A stretch of 64,000 nucleotides of DNA from Loxodes magnus (lineage: Eukaryota; Ciliophora; Karyorelictea; Loxodida; Loxodidae), in NCBI GenBank assembly GCA_946699065.1, contig CAMPDV010000211.1, forward strand, positions 428,083-492,082, read 5' to 3'. A model generated the notes under the pieces. That model made no database searches. It worked only from the letters and a program-made list of their open reading frames with translations, and had not been told where the DNA came from. A program made the translations under genes and the position numbers. Positions 1 to 12,789 of the stretch are shown one piece after another (within the stretch, counting starts at the first letter, position 1; each line of letters opens with the position of its first letter).

Positions 1-248
1 TAACTATTAAACTTATTTTTCTTCATTTATTTAATACTACTAATATAACTAATATCTATTCTTTCTATAGAAGATCCATAATCTAAGTATTTAAGTTAAG
101 TTAGTTTAATCATAAAGTTTCATTTTATGTTCTTAATAAATAATAGAGGTTTTGCTTATATGATGATACTATTTTATGTAAGTTATTACTTATGCTTGGT
201 AGCTTATTTAATTATTATCGTTTTAATGCTCTAATTTTTATTAAAAAT

Positions 249-314
249 GACAGCGGTGGGATTTGAACCCACGCCCCGAAAGATTAGCGCCTTAGATCAC
301 TCGACCACACTGTC
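249..314 (-). pseudogene. tRNA-like gene (Leu/Ser type) lacking an anticodon arm
   Basis: On the minus strand the ends pair as a 7-bp acceptor stem (GACAGTG with CGCTGTC, one G-T pair). A T-arm with stem GTGGG/CCCAC and loop TTCAAAT is intact, giving a perfect B-box (GGTTCAAATCC), and a D-arm of the Leu/Ser type (GTCGAGTGATCTAAGGC) is present. Only 16 nt separate the D stem from the T stem, where a class II tRNA needs about 30 for anticodon arm plus variable arm, so no 7-nt anticodon loop can be drawn. The total is 66 nt. A run of five T follows the 3' end on the minus strand, like a Pol III terminator. I read it as a Leu- or Ser-tRNA that lost its anticodon stem-loop; an unusual functional RNA is not excluded. 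Confidence 0.7.
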
Positions 315-3300
315 TGTTATTAATAGGATATTAGTTTCTTTAAATATTCTAACTTAGAAACTAATTAATTAAAGGCTACTTATAAATAATTATTATTATA
401 ATAAGCATTCATTCTTTATCTAAAAACTTATGCCTTTATGCTTATCAAGTTAGTAAATAAATAGTTTAATTAAATAAAACTTTTAATTGATAGCACTTAT
501 ATCTAAAATCTATTTTACTCTAAAAAGTTTGAACATCCTTATATTTAAATTCTTCTTTGAAATTAAATGAATAACCTTAATTAGCTTTTTAAATGCTAAT
601 ATAATAATATTGCTAATTTAATAATTATTAAGTTTCTTATTCTATTAGAGTATATGACATTAAGCTGCTAAACATCTCTGAAATAGATATTTTAATAGTT
701 AAATTATTATATAGAAACTACTTCAACTGCTTACTTCTAACGATTCTTAAGAACTAAATTTCAAATTTATTTAATCTTATTAAAGTATTCTATTCATTAA
801 TTAAAAATCATTTTAATTTAGAAAGAAAGCCTGTTTCTCTAATTTAAGCAGATACTTCACTAAAATGAAGTTCTAAATATAAGTGTATTAATTAATATAA
901 TTAAATTTGTTTAATGTTTAAGTTATATATCTAGATATCTAAAGCTTAAGCTTATTAAATTAGTTACTAGCTTATTAATAATTATTTAGAGTTTAGTCTA
1001 TTTTAATATCGCACTATTTCTTAAAATTATAAAGTAAATAGACTCTTAAATTATTAATTTCCTTTTACTTTTAGTTTTTTCAGTTTGATAGATTAAAGCT
1101 TAGAAAGAATTAAAATATTAGATATAATATAATATTAATCTATTAATTATTGAGTTAGGAGATTTATAGCTTTGTTATTATATTACAATTATGCAATTAT
1201 TATATCTACTAATAAACATCTAACTAACTTTTAAAATTACATTTAACTATTATTTAGCTAAAACTTTAATAGATTATAAAAAGCAAGATTATATAACTTT
1301 TTACTAGAACTAATTATTTTAAAACCTTATAACTATATTATATTCTAATTGTAATAAATAGTTAATATTATATTTAATAAATTTAAATCTAACTAAATGC
1401 TAGTTTAATAAAGGATAGCTAGATTAAATTATATAATCTTAGTTGTATTGTAAATAAAAATAATTATTATATATTTCTATTAGTTAACTTTATGAGACAA
1501 ATATCTCTTTCATTTACAAATTATTAGACAATGCTTGCTAGTTATATTTAAGATTTTATTAATTTAAATTTTATCTATAAGTAAAAATATTTCTTAGTTT
1601 TATCTAATTTTAGTTTCAAAGTCTATCAAAGTTATCAATGTACCTTATAATGATAATTCTATTGATTAAGGCTTAGAAATAAATTTATGTATTAAGCATA
1701 TCATTTATAAATTCTATTTTTTGTAAAAGAGTTATAAATAGATAAAGTGCTTTATCTTATTACAAAAAGTTTATATTAAAAAGAGATAACTACCAAATCA
1801 TTATATTTATACCAGATGTTTATTATAAATTGTTTTTATTTAAAAAATAAAAATTATTTTTACATTTTAAGCTATAGAAAATAAATTAAGCAATTTTATA
1901 GCTTCTTTTTATTAAGAAAAAGTTATTTTTATTCTTAAAGTAAAAATTCAATTATGAAAGATATAATCTCAATGTATCTATAACATTTCATTATTTTTAT
2001 TTAAAATTTTAACTTTAATCTTTTCAATGAAAACTGAGATACCTTACATTAATTTTAAAATACACGAAATGCTTTTATTTAATAATCTTTACAAATTATT
2101 CATAAAATATCTATTATAAGATTCATTAATATTTCAACTAATTTAATCATTTCTTATCTTTTATTTAAGTTAAATCCAAATTATAACATTTAAATTTAAT
2201 TTTTAATAGATTTAATTAAATATTCTGGTTATTGGTATATCATTACTAATATTTTAAATAATTTAAATATTAGTAAAAATCAAGTCTAATTATATATGAT
2301 TCTCATGGAAATAAATTTATAATACATTTCTTTAATCTATAAGTTAATGTTACCTAATGATTTATCATCTAAAATCTTTATAAACCTATTTATTTGTACC
2401 ATCTATTAAATGCTTATTTCTTCTTCTAATATACTATGATTCTCATTAAAATTAAAGTTAAAATAAATATATTGCGAACATAACTATTATATGATTAATA
2501 AATCTTTTTGTTGTCATTTTTTAAATAAATCATTTAACTTTTAGATATAATTTAAAGAAAACTAGGCGTTCTTAAAATTAAAGTGAATAAAGTGATGAGA
2601 ATAAAAAATTATAAGATTAAATAATAATTTAAAAATGTATATTTATAATAAGAATTTAGGGGTGAAATGGCTCTATTCACTTATAAAATACCTCTAAAAA
2701 ATAGTTAACTTTATATATATCTTTTATTTACCAAATATTTGGAAAGATTGCTGTCTTATCTTCATAGTTTTGAATTTGAATAAAATTAAAAAAAAGCACT
2801 AATATCTAGTTTATTTAAATCTAGATTAGATTCTGCTTTAGGTATAAAATATTTGCAAATAGACTATTAATATCTTCTAATTAAAAATGTTTCAAAGTTA
2901 TTTGCAAAGAAATGATGAATCAAAATATTAATTAAAGAGATGTTAAAAGTTTAAAATGATATATGCTTAGAATTAAATATAATTTAGTAAAAGACCTAAT
3001 GAAGTAGACACTAATAAATAATGATTCATAACTCTAGCTTTAGTTGATAGATTATTATATATTTTATAATATAATAATTTCTTAATCTTCTTAGTTAATT
3101 TATAATAAGTCTTAAAGCTTGTTTATTCCTATTGCTATAATTTATTAATTTAAATCTTTTATGTTATTATTTTACTTTATAAATTCTAATATCATGCATA
3201 GTTAAATATGCTTTTTGTCTATTTAAGGCTAAAAGGATAAAATATAAGAGTCATTAAGAATTAAGTTTAGCTATTTTCTAATTTTTATCTATATAGGATG

Positions 3301-4383
3301 ATCCTAATTTTATTATAGCTTTATATTTTTAATTTCCCTCTTTTAAACTTAAAATTCTTAAATAAATGTAAGGAGTAGATTTTCTTAATGAGATACATGC
3401 TTAAAAGAATTGAATTACATTCTAAATAAAAATGAAGTAATTAAGTAAATAAATTCTAAATAGGTAGTAGTTTCTAAAGGTTAGATAATATTAGATAACT
3501 CTATGAATTATAGGTAACTATAGTAGCATTGTATATAATAACTAATAATATCTAAATAGTTTAGCTATCTGCTTTATATAATGATAGAATTAGCTTTAGA
3601 AGTAGATTAGAGTAATTAATAGTAAATTAGATAAATGTATATAATATAACTCTAAGAATTTAATATAAATGCAAGTATATTCAATCAACCATTTCATTAT
3701 TCTCTTTATTAGAATCTTTAAAACTTAACTTATAACTATTTACTATCTTATAAGCACAAGCTCTTAGATTCTAATATCAATGTAAGTACTAATTTAAGAA
3801 ACTAGCTAGACACTATTAAATTAGTAGTTATAATATTAAACTAATATTAAGCTTTATTTTTATTATCTATTTCCAAAGCTAGTTATACTATACTATTTAT
3901 TACTTAAATCTAATGATATTCAACAATAAATTAAATGCTACTATCTTTCTTAGGAATTAAAGATAGTAACTAAAGAAGCTTAGTTAATTATACTAAAATA
4001 CCATACTGGCAATATTAAAACCTATCTAACTTACCTTTGCATAATTTCCTTAATTAAAATATAAAGATATTATATTAAGAATAATTAAGGCTAATACTTT
4101 TATACTATTAGTTTAATCATAAGAGATATAGCTTATTAAAATTAAGGCTACTAGCATAATTATTATTAAGTTAAGGTTATTTTTACTTTAATATATAAAT
4201 TAAATATATCAAATGAATAATTATTTTACAAATAAACCATAGAGTACAAATACTTAAGGTATATAAACATTTAGCAAATCTTTAAATTTAAATTATATTC
4301 CTTAAGCAATATTTAATTATTAACTTGAGCTTTTTATTTAAATTTGTACTTAAAAGATAGGATTTAATTAAAGCAAATTAAGT
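315..4383. other. Long AT-rich spacer without recognisable genes
   Basis: About 4 kb of very AT-rich DNA, rich in short words such as AGCTTA, TTAATTA and CTAAT. I looked in both directions with TAA/TAG as Gln and TGA as Trp or stop and saw no domain, conserved motif or convincing protein-like stretch. Confidence 0.5.
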
Positions 4384-5150
4384 TCATTGCCTAACTTATA
4401 CCTAAAAGAAAATAGAACACGTTAAAGGATCTTTAACTGAAGCCTATGTAATTATCGTCATATTTCTGTCTAAATGAATATAATGTCTGAAAAATCCTTC
4501 CGTACTTACTTTTATCGAACCTGCTTCTGGGTAGCCTATGAACTTATTATTTGAAGATTTTTTATCAAAAGGTTTATACCAACTCTAAGAGTAAACTGAA
4601 GCTTAATCTGCACAGAAACTTATTTCTTAAACTAAGTAAGAATTCGCTTTTCCTGTAGAAAGTTACGCTCTCAAAAATGTAGCTTTTTCGATAAATCCAT
4701 TATCAGTTCTTAATCCAGATAGAACTGAAACTTTGGCCCTCCTCCTGAACCCTAACTATCAAAAATAGATCCTGAAAAAGCACCAGTCATAACTGATTTT
4801 TTGGTGATATATCCTGCATCATATGAGCCTCCATCAATTGAAAACGCTGCATATGGTCTATCATTGCTGTCTAAAGTCAATATTAAACCTCTACAATCAG
4901 CTGGGCTTGAATCTAAGAAAGTTTTGCACAGTTCAACTCCTTAACTATCTACCTTCCTAATTCAGCAATCTTAATTATTAGAACTAATTTATGAATAACC
5001 TACTTCATAAATATTTCCATTTGTATCTCTCATAGATTTGGTACTAAGTCTTTCTTGAGTATAGCTTTACTTTTCCATAAAGAACTTATCTATTCTGTGA
5101 CTTTGAGAAAAGCCTATAATAGCCAATATCAGTAAGAGGGAAATTTTCAT
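4384..5150 (-). CDS. Small secreted protein, unknown function, one frame break
   Basis: The ORF starts at the ATG complementary to 5148-5150 with a clear signal peptide (MKISLLLILAIIGFSQS), so the product is probably secreted. About 250 residues follow, rich in Gly, Ser, Asp and aromatic residues, with segments such as GNIYEVGYS, DGGSYDAGYI and GSGGGP that resemble beta-sheet repeat (propeller-like) proteins; this is an impression of fold, not a recognised family. One in-frame TGA (codon at 4964-4962) falls where Trp fits (CWIRKVD). A single frame break near 4731-4734 is repaired by adding one A to an AAA run; downstream the sequence continues well (KVSVLSGL, ATFLRA, SWYKPF). The end is a TGA at 4386-4384. 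No close neighbours, so no operon-like context. Confidence 0.55.
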
Positions 5151-7133
5151 TTATATATGTTAATTACAAAAGTAAAATTATATGGTTTGGAGTAATTTTA
5201 AATAACTACGTAAGCTATTAAAAGAGCTACTTTAAATAATAAAAGAATAATTGAAATTATTTGAAAATTAACTCTATTATTAAATTAAAATATTAAATTG
5301 CTTGATAGATAATTAAATTGTAATATTAAGGATTCTTTTTTTACTTTATTATCGAAACGTTAATTTAATAGCGAAGCATATATCTATCAGTGCATAATAA
5401 AGAAATAAAATAAATATTACTAAGTATTTTCGTAATATCGAAATGAAACTTTAGAATAATAAATTAAGTTAATAAAATAAAGATTTTGCTTTATTTATTA
5501 TTTGCTGCCAAATAGCTCTAATAAATTTTAGAATATAAATACGACCTAATTTTCTATTTTTATCTTGCTTATAAACATTTTCTTTATATTTTCACTATTT
5601 AATCCTCTTTTCTTACTTTCTTTACTTTCCATTCTTCAAAAAGATCTTGAAATTTCAATTTTAGTTGTTAAATTATTATTAATTTTTCACTATTAATAAC
5701 ATCACTCTCACAGGAATATAAGCCTTTAAAATAATTTAATCAAAGTTTTATCTAAATAGTATTAATAAATTTAGATTCATAAATTTCCCATCTATACTAA
5801 AAATTATTATTATGCTTTTAAAACTTAAAAATAAAATAAATCATTAAGCCAATCACAAGCCTTCCATAAGAAATTACAATCACATTTAAAAGTAGCTAAA
5901 ATATAAAAAATAAAATAAAGAATAAAAATAACTTTATGAATTAAATTAATTTAAGCTACTATTTGTAAGCTTAATATTTATTTATCAATCTGATTATTTA
6001 TAATTTCTATAATTTTAATTATCTCTATTTATTTAAGTCTATGTAGATTTAATTATTTTCTTATGAAAGCTAGTCTTAAAACAGATAGTAAATATCGTCT
6101 GCTTTATATTATCATTATAATCCTCATACACTTTGTTTCGTAGCTTAAATAAGGTATATAAACAAAATATATTGATTGATAATGTTAGTTGTAAATAAAA
6201 CATGCAAGTTAAATTAGATAATTATGAAAATCAAATAAAATGAATCGCATTTTTATATTTTCTTCCAATATATCTTAAAATAAACTTAATAATGAATTAT
6301 TCTAAATTTCTATGCTAATTTTAGGATTTTATTAATTTAAACAAAATAAATCTAAATAAAATGAGAAATTTATATTAATAGATTCAAATAGCATTCTGAT
6401 ATAGAATGAATGTAGAAATTTATATTTCCGATTTAATTGAAAAAAATCTAAATTTATTATAAAATAGCTATGCTTCGTTTTTTTTTAAAAGTAATTAAGC
6501 AATACAATTAAGAAAATTTTATAAAGATAAAATATAAAGCATACTTAGTAGAATTTTATAAACTTCCAAGAAGATATTTAGAATGCTTATAAAGCTAATA
6601 AATATTATTATATTTGTTTTTTTTAAATTAGTTATTATATGGCTTTTATTAGTCTTATATGTTTTCTTATTTTAATTAAAACTTTTTTTTCATTCAGTTA
6701 AAATAAACTTTCTTTTTTTTTGTTTAATTTTTTATCTTTTTTAATCTTATTGAATAATTTTTCTTATTTTTAGAATATCTATATTTTATTATAGTTTTAT
6801 ATTTTTTATTATTTTTTTCTTTTTTTGTTATTTATTAGCATAATATTTTATCTTTTTTTTTTTTCTTTTAATATTTATTGTTTTTTTTAATTTTTTCTTT
6901 TATAATTATTTCATTTTGAGATTACTTCATAAGATGTTTTAATTTTATTAATATTATGAATTTTTTCAAATTGTATCTTAGTTTTTTTCTTTAATTTTTT
7001 TAAATAAACTATATTTTATAGATTTTAATATTTGTTGCATTTTTAAATAAATAAATTTAATGATCTAATTTTAGATAATTTATTTCATTAATGTTTGATA
7101 TTGAATAATTTCCAGATATTTAATCAAATCAAA
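5151..7133. other. AT-rich spacer with T-rich tracts
   Basis: No gene recognised. The 6,600-7,120 part is dominated by T runs on the plus strand (A-rich downstream of the minus-strand ORF1 that ends at 7,134), which may be retroelement 3' sequence, but no clean poly(A) tail or target-site duplication could be drawn by eye. Confidence 0.45.
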
Positions 7134-8171
7134 TCATTAAAATAACTGTTCGCCTTCCGGCTTAATTGAAGTTTTAAATGTATAAAATCTCATTTCTTGC
7201 ATGTTCGTTCCTTGTGCTCTTTTTCCTGGACTTCTCTCTTTTTAATAGATGAGTTAAGAATTTTTTTTCCGGATTTTCTCATTTCCCGATGGGAAGAATT
7301 CCGTTGTTCGCCATTTCAGTTGCTAATAGTTAATATTACTCCAAATATTCATTCTTATTCTTTTCTATTGGGAACATTTTCACCATGAATGTCAAGTGCT
7401 GTTGCAAATGTAACATATTTTCCTTGCTCTAGGAAATATCTTTTCTTGTTTCTCTATTTCCATTGGAATTCCTTAAGAAAGCTTCTACAGATTTTCTTCT
7501 ATTAATTTAAGTCTAGAATCTAATTTTACTCAGTTTTTCTCGTCTTGCTCTTGCATTACTCAAATATCATTCTCTAAATTTTAAATTGACTCATAAACTC
7601 CGACTTTAGCTCTTCGGTCTACCATATGGACTTCGTCATCATCTTCATGGTTTAATAGATCCTGACTTATTGTAAACATCTCTTCCTTTTGGGAGTTTAA
7701 TTCCTCTTCGAATTTTTTTATGTTTCTAATAAGTAGATGAATCAGCTGTTTCATCTATTCAGAGTTCTTTTGTTCTATTTCAATGTTGTCTAAATCAAAG
7801 GTAATAGGATCTATATTAAATTATCGTACTTTACCTTCTTCGTTTAATTTTTATTTCTTCATTATTATTTTTATCGATTCAGTTGAGTGGTCTCTTTTTT
7901 CAGTTTTCAATGGAGGCGTTGAGAGCTGTGTCAACTTTTCTGTTCTTAATTTTTGTCTCAGTTCCTGCTTGTCCTTTAATGGAAGAAGTCCGCTTTATTT
8001 TAATTTGCAGGATTTAGTATTTTTTATTAGTTCTTCTAATTTATTTTGTTGTTCTGGTTATTTTTATTAAGAAGAGCGTTAAGTTGAAGAAGACGTGGTG
8101 AGAATATTTACTTCTAGTTTTCTCTCCTGTTCTGAGGAGGTGGTAAAAAAATCCTTCTTGAAGCCAGCCAT
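7134..8171 (-). CDS. Non-LTR retroelement ORF1-like protein with zinc knuckle, intact
   Basis: A single uninterrupted frame of 345 residues from the ATG at 8171-8169 to a TGA at 7136-7134. The N-terminal half is charged, Gln/Lys-rich and helical (coiled-coil-like KQLIHLLIRNIKKFEEELNS). Near residue 270 is a zinc knuckle C-x2-C-x4-H-x4-C (CYICNSTWHSWWKC), typical of nucleic-acid-binding ORF1/gag proteins of retroelements. In-frame TGA occurs four times and Trp is sensible each time, twice inside the zinc knuckle next to a normal TGG. No ORF2 follows it. Diverged remnants of the same protein lie at 27.9-28.4 kb and 59.2-59.5 kb on the plus strand, so it belongs to a repeat family. The retroelement assignment rests on the zinc knuckle plus repetitiveness. 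Confidence 0.72.
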
Positions 8172-8960
8172 TTTATATTATATCTCCAGATATTAATTAT
8201 TTTTTATGTAATAACTTTTTTTTGTAAATTAGGTTTAAGTTTACAAGTTTTTTTCAGATGAATAAAGATTTTTTATTCTAAATTTTGTAATATTTTACGT
8301 TATATATTAATAAAAAAAAATTTAATTTTTGATTATTAATTTCGAAATAATAAGATTTTTTTAAATAATTTAATTTTATATTATAAACATATTTTATATA
8401 TTTTCATTCTTTTAAAATTACAAAAACTAATTTGTATTTAATTAATATAAGAATTGTTTTTGTATTTATAAAAGAAAAAATTTTAATTATAATTTAAAGA
8501 ATATTTTTATATTATAGTTTTACTAATTTTTATTGTTATAATTAGTAGTTTTATTTTTTATTAGTTTTTTTATATTAAAATAACCTTTTTTTTAATTGTA
8601 CTTATCTCAAAATATACATATTTTTAATTAAAATTTATAAATTATTTAAAAATATTATTTTTTTTAATTTATTTAGCGAATTTTATTTATTTTAATTTTA
8701 TAAAAGAAACAGATTTACATATTTAATTTTATTATTTACGTTAAATTTTAGTGTTCATGTCTAGTATTTTTATCTAATAGTTATAAATTTTTTCAATTTT
8801 AATTATAAATAATTTTCTAATCAAATTAAATATTAATTCTGATAAATTCTTATTTTTAATTATTATTTGTTATTCATTTCTATTTATTTTTTATCAATTT
8901 TATTTTCATTGTAATATATGGCATTTATTGAGAGTCCTTTTTCTAAGTTAATTATAAGTA
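8172..8960. other. A/T-homopolymer-rich spacer
   Basis: Nearly pure A/T between the divergently transcribed ORF1 (-) and the RING-like/WD40 gene (+). It must contain the promoters of both, but no recognisable element was seen. Confidence 0.45.
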
Positions 8961-11357
8961 ATGGATTTAACTATCTGTTAGAGTTGTAGCAAAGTCTTCG
9001 ACTAAAATCAAAGATTACCCAAAGTTTTATAATGTGGTTGTATTTAATGTGCTAAATGTATTAAAAATGTTTCTAAATTAACTGATACAATAAAATGCAA
9101 AATTCACAACTTGTAAGTAAGTATAGAAGAGTAGAATCTTAAGAATTTCGACATAAAAGAATATTTCAAGTAATAGCTAAATAAGTTTGAGCATTAAGCT
9201 AATCTTATCCAACTGATTTAAGACTTATCGGGACAAGCCAAAATGTAAAAGGCAAATATCTTAAGTATCAAGAAAACATGTCTGGATTGCCAAAAGATCT
9301 TTAATAAAATAGTAAAATAAGTTACGTGGATAGTATGTTAAAGAGAAATTGATGAGAGATAGAAGATAGTAAATGAAATAGAGTAAGTATTAAGAAAGAT
9401 AAATGCTCTAAGTGAGAAGTATTAGTAAATAAAGACATTAAAGGTGGTAACCAGTTCAGAATGCAATTGTAATATAAATGCATTGAATGAGGTAGTATCG
9501 GAATTTGAAAACATGTAAAATGAAATGCAAAGAGTAAGGTCTTTGAGTTACTAAGATGTAAGTCAAAATTATAAGAAAATTCAAGAAATTTCTTTTAAGG
9601 TCTTTTAGGAGATTACGAGTATGAATCCTAAACAAAGATCAGATATATAAGATTTTACAGTTGTTATAAGAAAATACATCAATCTATAAAGCCAACCAAA
9701 GTAAAATTAGGCATAATAAGTGAGCCAACCTTAAGAAGAAGCCAAAAAATAAATCTAAGGACAGAAAGTTACATAATCAATTAACCCAAAAGTTCCAGAA
9801 TAAGTATAAGCAGCTTAAATCGTAAAATAGCCACTTTAAAAACTCAAAATCGAAAGCACTCAGCACCTATAAAGTATTCTTAATGAATTTTAAAGTAGAT
9901 AAATAGATATGAGTTCCGTCTTAAATAATCCATAGAATATAATAAACTTATATTAAAAATCAATGATTCTTTACGATTTAGTGCAATCTAAATCTGAGAA
10001 GATTTAGTAATATCTTTTATAGATTTTGAATTCAGCTAAGAATAAATCAAAGATGTAGTTGAGTGCAGTCAATTCATTAATTTTATTGAATTATATGAAC
10101 TTCGAATTCATTAATCAAGATTTATAAAACATTGACCTATCTAACGCTGATCTCTCTGACATAACCTTCACAAACTGTAAATTCTCTAACTCCAACCTAA
10201 CTTCTGCCAACCTCCGCAACACAAAATTTATTAATTGTGACTTCTCAAACGCTAACTTATCATCCGTAATAACTGAACACCCTCAAGTTTTCACTGGACA
10301 TTCGGACTCAGTCACTTCGGTGGCCATCTCACCAAATAGTGACTTCATCGTATCGGGAAGTGTAGATAAGACGGTGAGACTATGGGACGCCAAGACAGGT
10401 GTTTGTAAGGCCATGAGTGGTCACACTAGTTTTGTATATGCTGTGGCTATATCCAGTGATTCAGAGTTCATTGTATCGGGAAGTGGAGATTAGACGGTGA
10501 GACTATGGGACGTCAAGACAGGTATTTGTAAGACCATGAGTGGTCACACTAGTTGTGTATATGCTGTGGCTATATCCAGTGATTTAGATTTCATCGTATC
10601 GGGAAGTGGAGATTAGACGGTGAGACTATGGGACGTCAAGACAGGTACCTGTAAGACCATGAGTGGTCACACTAGTTGTGTATATGCTGTGGCTATATCC
10701 AGTGATTCAGAGTTCATTGTATCGGGAAGTGGAGATTAGACGGTGAGACTATGGGACGTCAAAACAGGTATTTGTAAGACCATGAGGGGTCACACGAGTT
10801 CTGTTATAGCTGTGACTATATCTAGTAATTCTAACTACATTGTATCTGGATCATATGACTAAACTCTTCGTTTATGGAACACAAAAACTCTATCTTGTAT
10901 AAGGGTCTTATCGGGACATACTGATTCTGTCTTTTCGGTAATATTATCAAATAATAACAAATTTATCTTATCTGGATCACGAGATAAGACAATAAGAATC
11001 TGAAATATCAAAAATGGATAGTGTGAATGTGTGCTATTGGGTCATACAGACAGTGTGGGTAGTTTATCATAATCTAAGGACAACAATTGGTTGTTATCAA
11101 GTAACGGAGTTAAGTGATTTGGAAGTTAAAATCTTAACTAATCAAGTGATTACAATTTCCGAAGATGAAATATGGGAAGGATAATGAATGGAGAATAGTC
11201 CAATAACTAATAATAGGTAAGTTCGATTTTAGTATATAATTATCTAGTAGATTGATTGGAATAAAATATATGCTGACTATGGATTGCGATTTTAGAAATG
11301 TACAATGGACAACATCATCCTGAGTGGAGAGGATAAACAAAGATATTCTATAACTGA
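8961..11357 (+). CDS. RING-like / coiled-coil / pentapeptide / WD40 protein
   Basis: One frame of about 798 codons from ATG 8961. Residues 6-49 form a RING-like finger with C6, C9, C25, C27, C30, C33, C46 and H49. Cys (CGC) stands where a classical RING has the CGH histidine. Residues ~50-380 are charged and helical with a second Cys pair (CLDC). Residues ~380-435 are pentapeptide repeats (NADLSDITF, NSNLTSANL, NANLS). From ~437 run WD40 repeats with GH and W-D dipeptides, four of them near-identical at DNA level with a 123-nt period. TAG replaces AAG in the D-x-TVRLWD motif of several repeats, so TAG is sense. Five in-frame TGA codons (11001, 11115, 11166, 11253, 11274) occur only in the last blades; at 11001 it gives the blade Trp (TIRIWNI). 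The next TGA, 11355, is my stop; 11400 is the alternative. Probably a ubiquitin-ligase-like scaffold; catalytic activity is unproven. Confidence 0.75.
10420..10911 (+). repeat. Near-identical 123-nt WD40 repeat units
   Basis: The word GTCACAC recurs at 10420, 10543, 10666 and 10789, exactly 123 nt (41 codons) apart, with only a few substitutions between units. This indicates recent amplification or gene conversion inside the WD40 domain of the gene starting at 8961. Confidence 0.85.
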
Positions 11358-12619
11358 CTGTGTAATTTTTTGAGTTTATCTATTTAATTTTAGTATTTAT
11401 GAATTTAAAATTGTTAAGTCTTTATTTCTAATTAATTGTATTTTTTTCTTATAAATAGGTAGAAGATAAAAAATTCTAGGTATAGATTTTATTCTAAGTT
11501 TTTTTTGAGCTTAGTTAATTTTTAAATAAAAGTTTAAATTTAATTTAAATAAAGCGTTAGAGTAATTAGGAAATTTTTTAGTAAATATTTTTTTAACAAA
11601 GTCCGAGCTAATTTTTTTTTTTTTCAAGTATAGTATTAGAGATTTGAGCTTTGTGATATGAAAATTTATTTATCTTTTTATGAAATTTAGTTACACTTGT
11701 TATAATCTCATTTTATTATTTTTAAGTTGCGCAAAATTTTTTATTTTAAGATGGTAAAATTGAGTGTACTATAATAAATTATTTTCAGATAAAATTTTAT
11801 GAAGTAGAAACATGAAATTTGTGAAAATAAAAAAAGCCTTTTTTGCTAAGATTTTTACATGTAAGACTTTTTTCGGACGGAATAAACTTAAAAAATTTTG
11901 AAGAAGGAGTTTTAAATAAGGATTTTTATTTTTTGAATGTATATGAGATATCAGAAAGTAAAAAATGTCTTAAAATACAAAAAATGTTAAAATTTTTGCA
12001 ATAGAATTGAGCTCTAAAGGAGACTTTGGATCGGAAAAAAGTAGAAAAAATTGGGTTAAAAAAAATTACAAAAAATAGTAAAAAAATAATGGAAAATCTC
12101 AAATTAAACCATAAAAAAAGAAATAAGAGCTATCAAATGTTATATATAGCTTTTGAAAATTAAGGAAAAAACCTTTAAAAAAAGATAATTGAGATTTTTT
12201 GTAAAAAAAAATTGAAAAAGAAAGTTTTAACAAAAGTATGCAGAAAAATAAAGTACATTTGAGGTATAGAAAATCAAATAGAAAAAAAAACTATTGCAAA
12301 AAAACAATTAAAAAAAATTCTCTATAAGAAAATAAAAGGATGATTAAGAACTAAGAAAAAATATTATCTTAAGAATTTAAACAAAAAAAATGTTTGAAAA
12401 AAGTAGAATAAAAATTTAATGTATCAATTTAAAGAGAAAAGCTAAAAGAAAAAAAAATAATTAAGAAAAGAATAAAAGATCAAAATAAATACAAGTTCAA
12501 AAAAGCTCAGTTTTAAGAGAAAAAAAAAAAAAGTTTAAAAGAAGGCTAAAATTGAAATTATGTAAAACACTGTAAAAAAAAAAAATTTAAAAAACGTAAA
12601 GCAAAGCATTTAGTAAAAA
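11358..12619. other. A-rich low-complexity spacer
   Basis: Plus strand dominated by A runs (12,030-12,600 especially), with no supported ORF. It separates the WD40 gene from the 3' end of the decayed reverse transcriptase on the opposite strand. Confidence 0.45.
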
Positions 12620-12771
12620 AGTCTTAACTTCAGTTATAAGGAAGTATCTAAGCTTTGAGATAAGAGATAAAGGAAGTAATGAGTAAGTGATTTGAAAAGA
12701 AAAGTGAAGAAGTCTTAACTTCAGTTATAAGGAAGTATCTAAGCTTTGAAATACGAGATAAAGGAAGTAGT
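12620..12771. repeat. Direct repeat, two ~61-bp copies 91 bp apart
   Basis: The stretch AGTCTTAACTTCAGTTATAA and the following ~40 bases occur at 12,620 and again at 12,711, differing by a few bases. A shorter match (AAGTCTTAACT) lies near 14,259, at the other end of the decayed reverse transcriptase, so the repeats may be related to that element. Confidence 0.75.
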
Positions 12772-12789
12772 TCAAAAATTAAGTTCTCT

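Noticed and set aside
7197-8070. Standard-code plus-strand ORFs at 7197-7388 and 7783-8070
   Set aside because: They are antisense shadows of the intact zinc-knuckle ORF1 on the minus strand.
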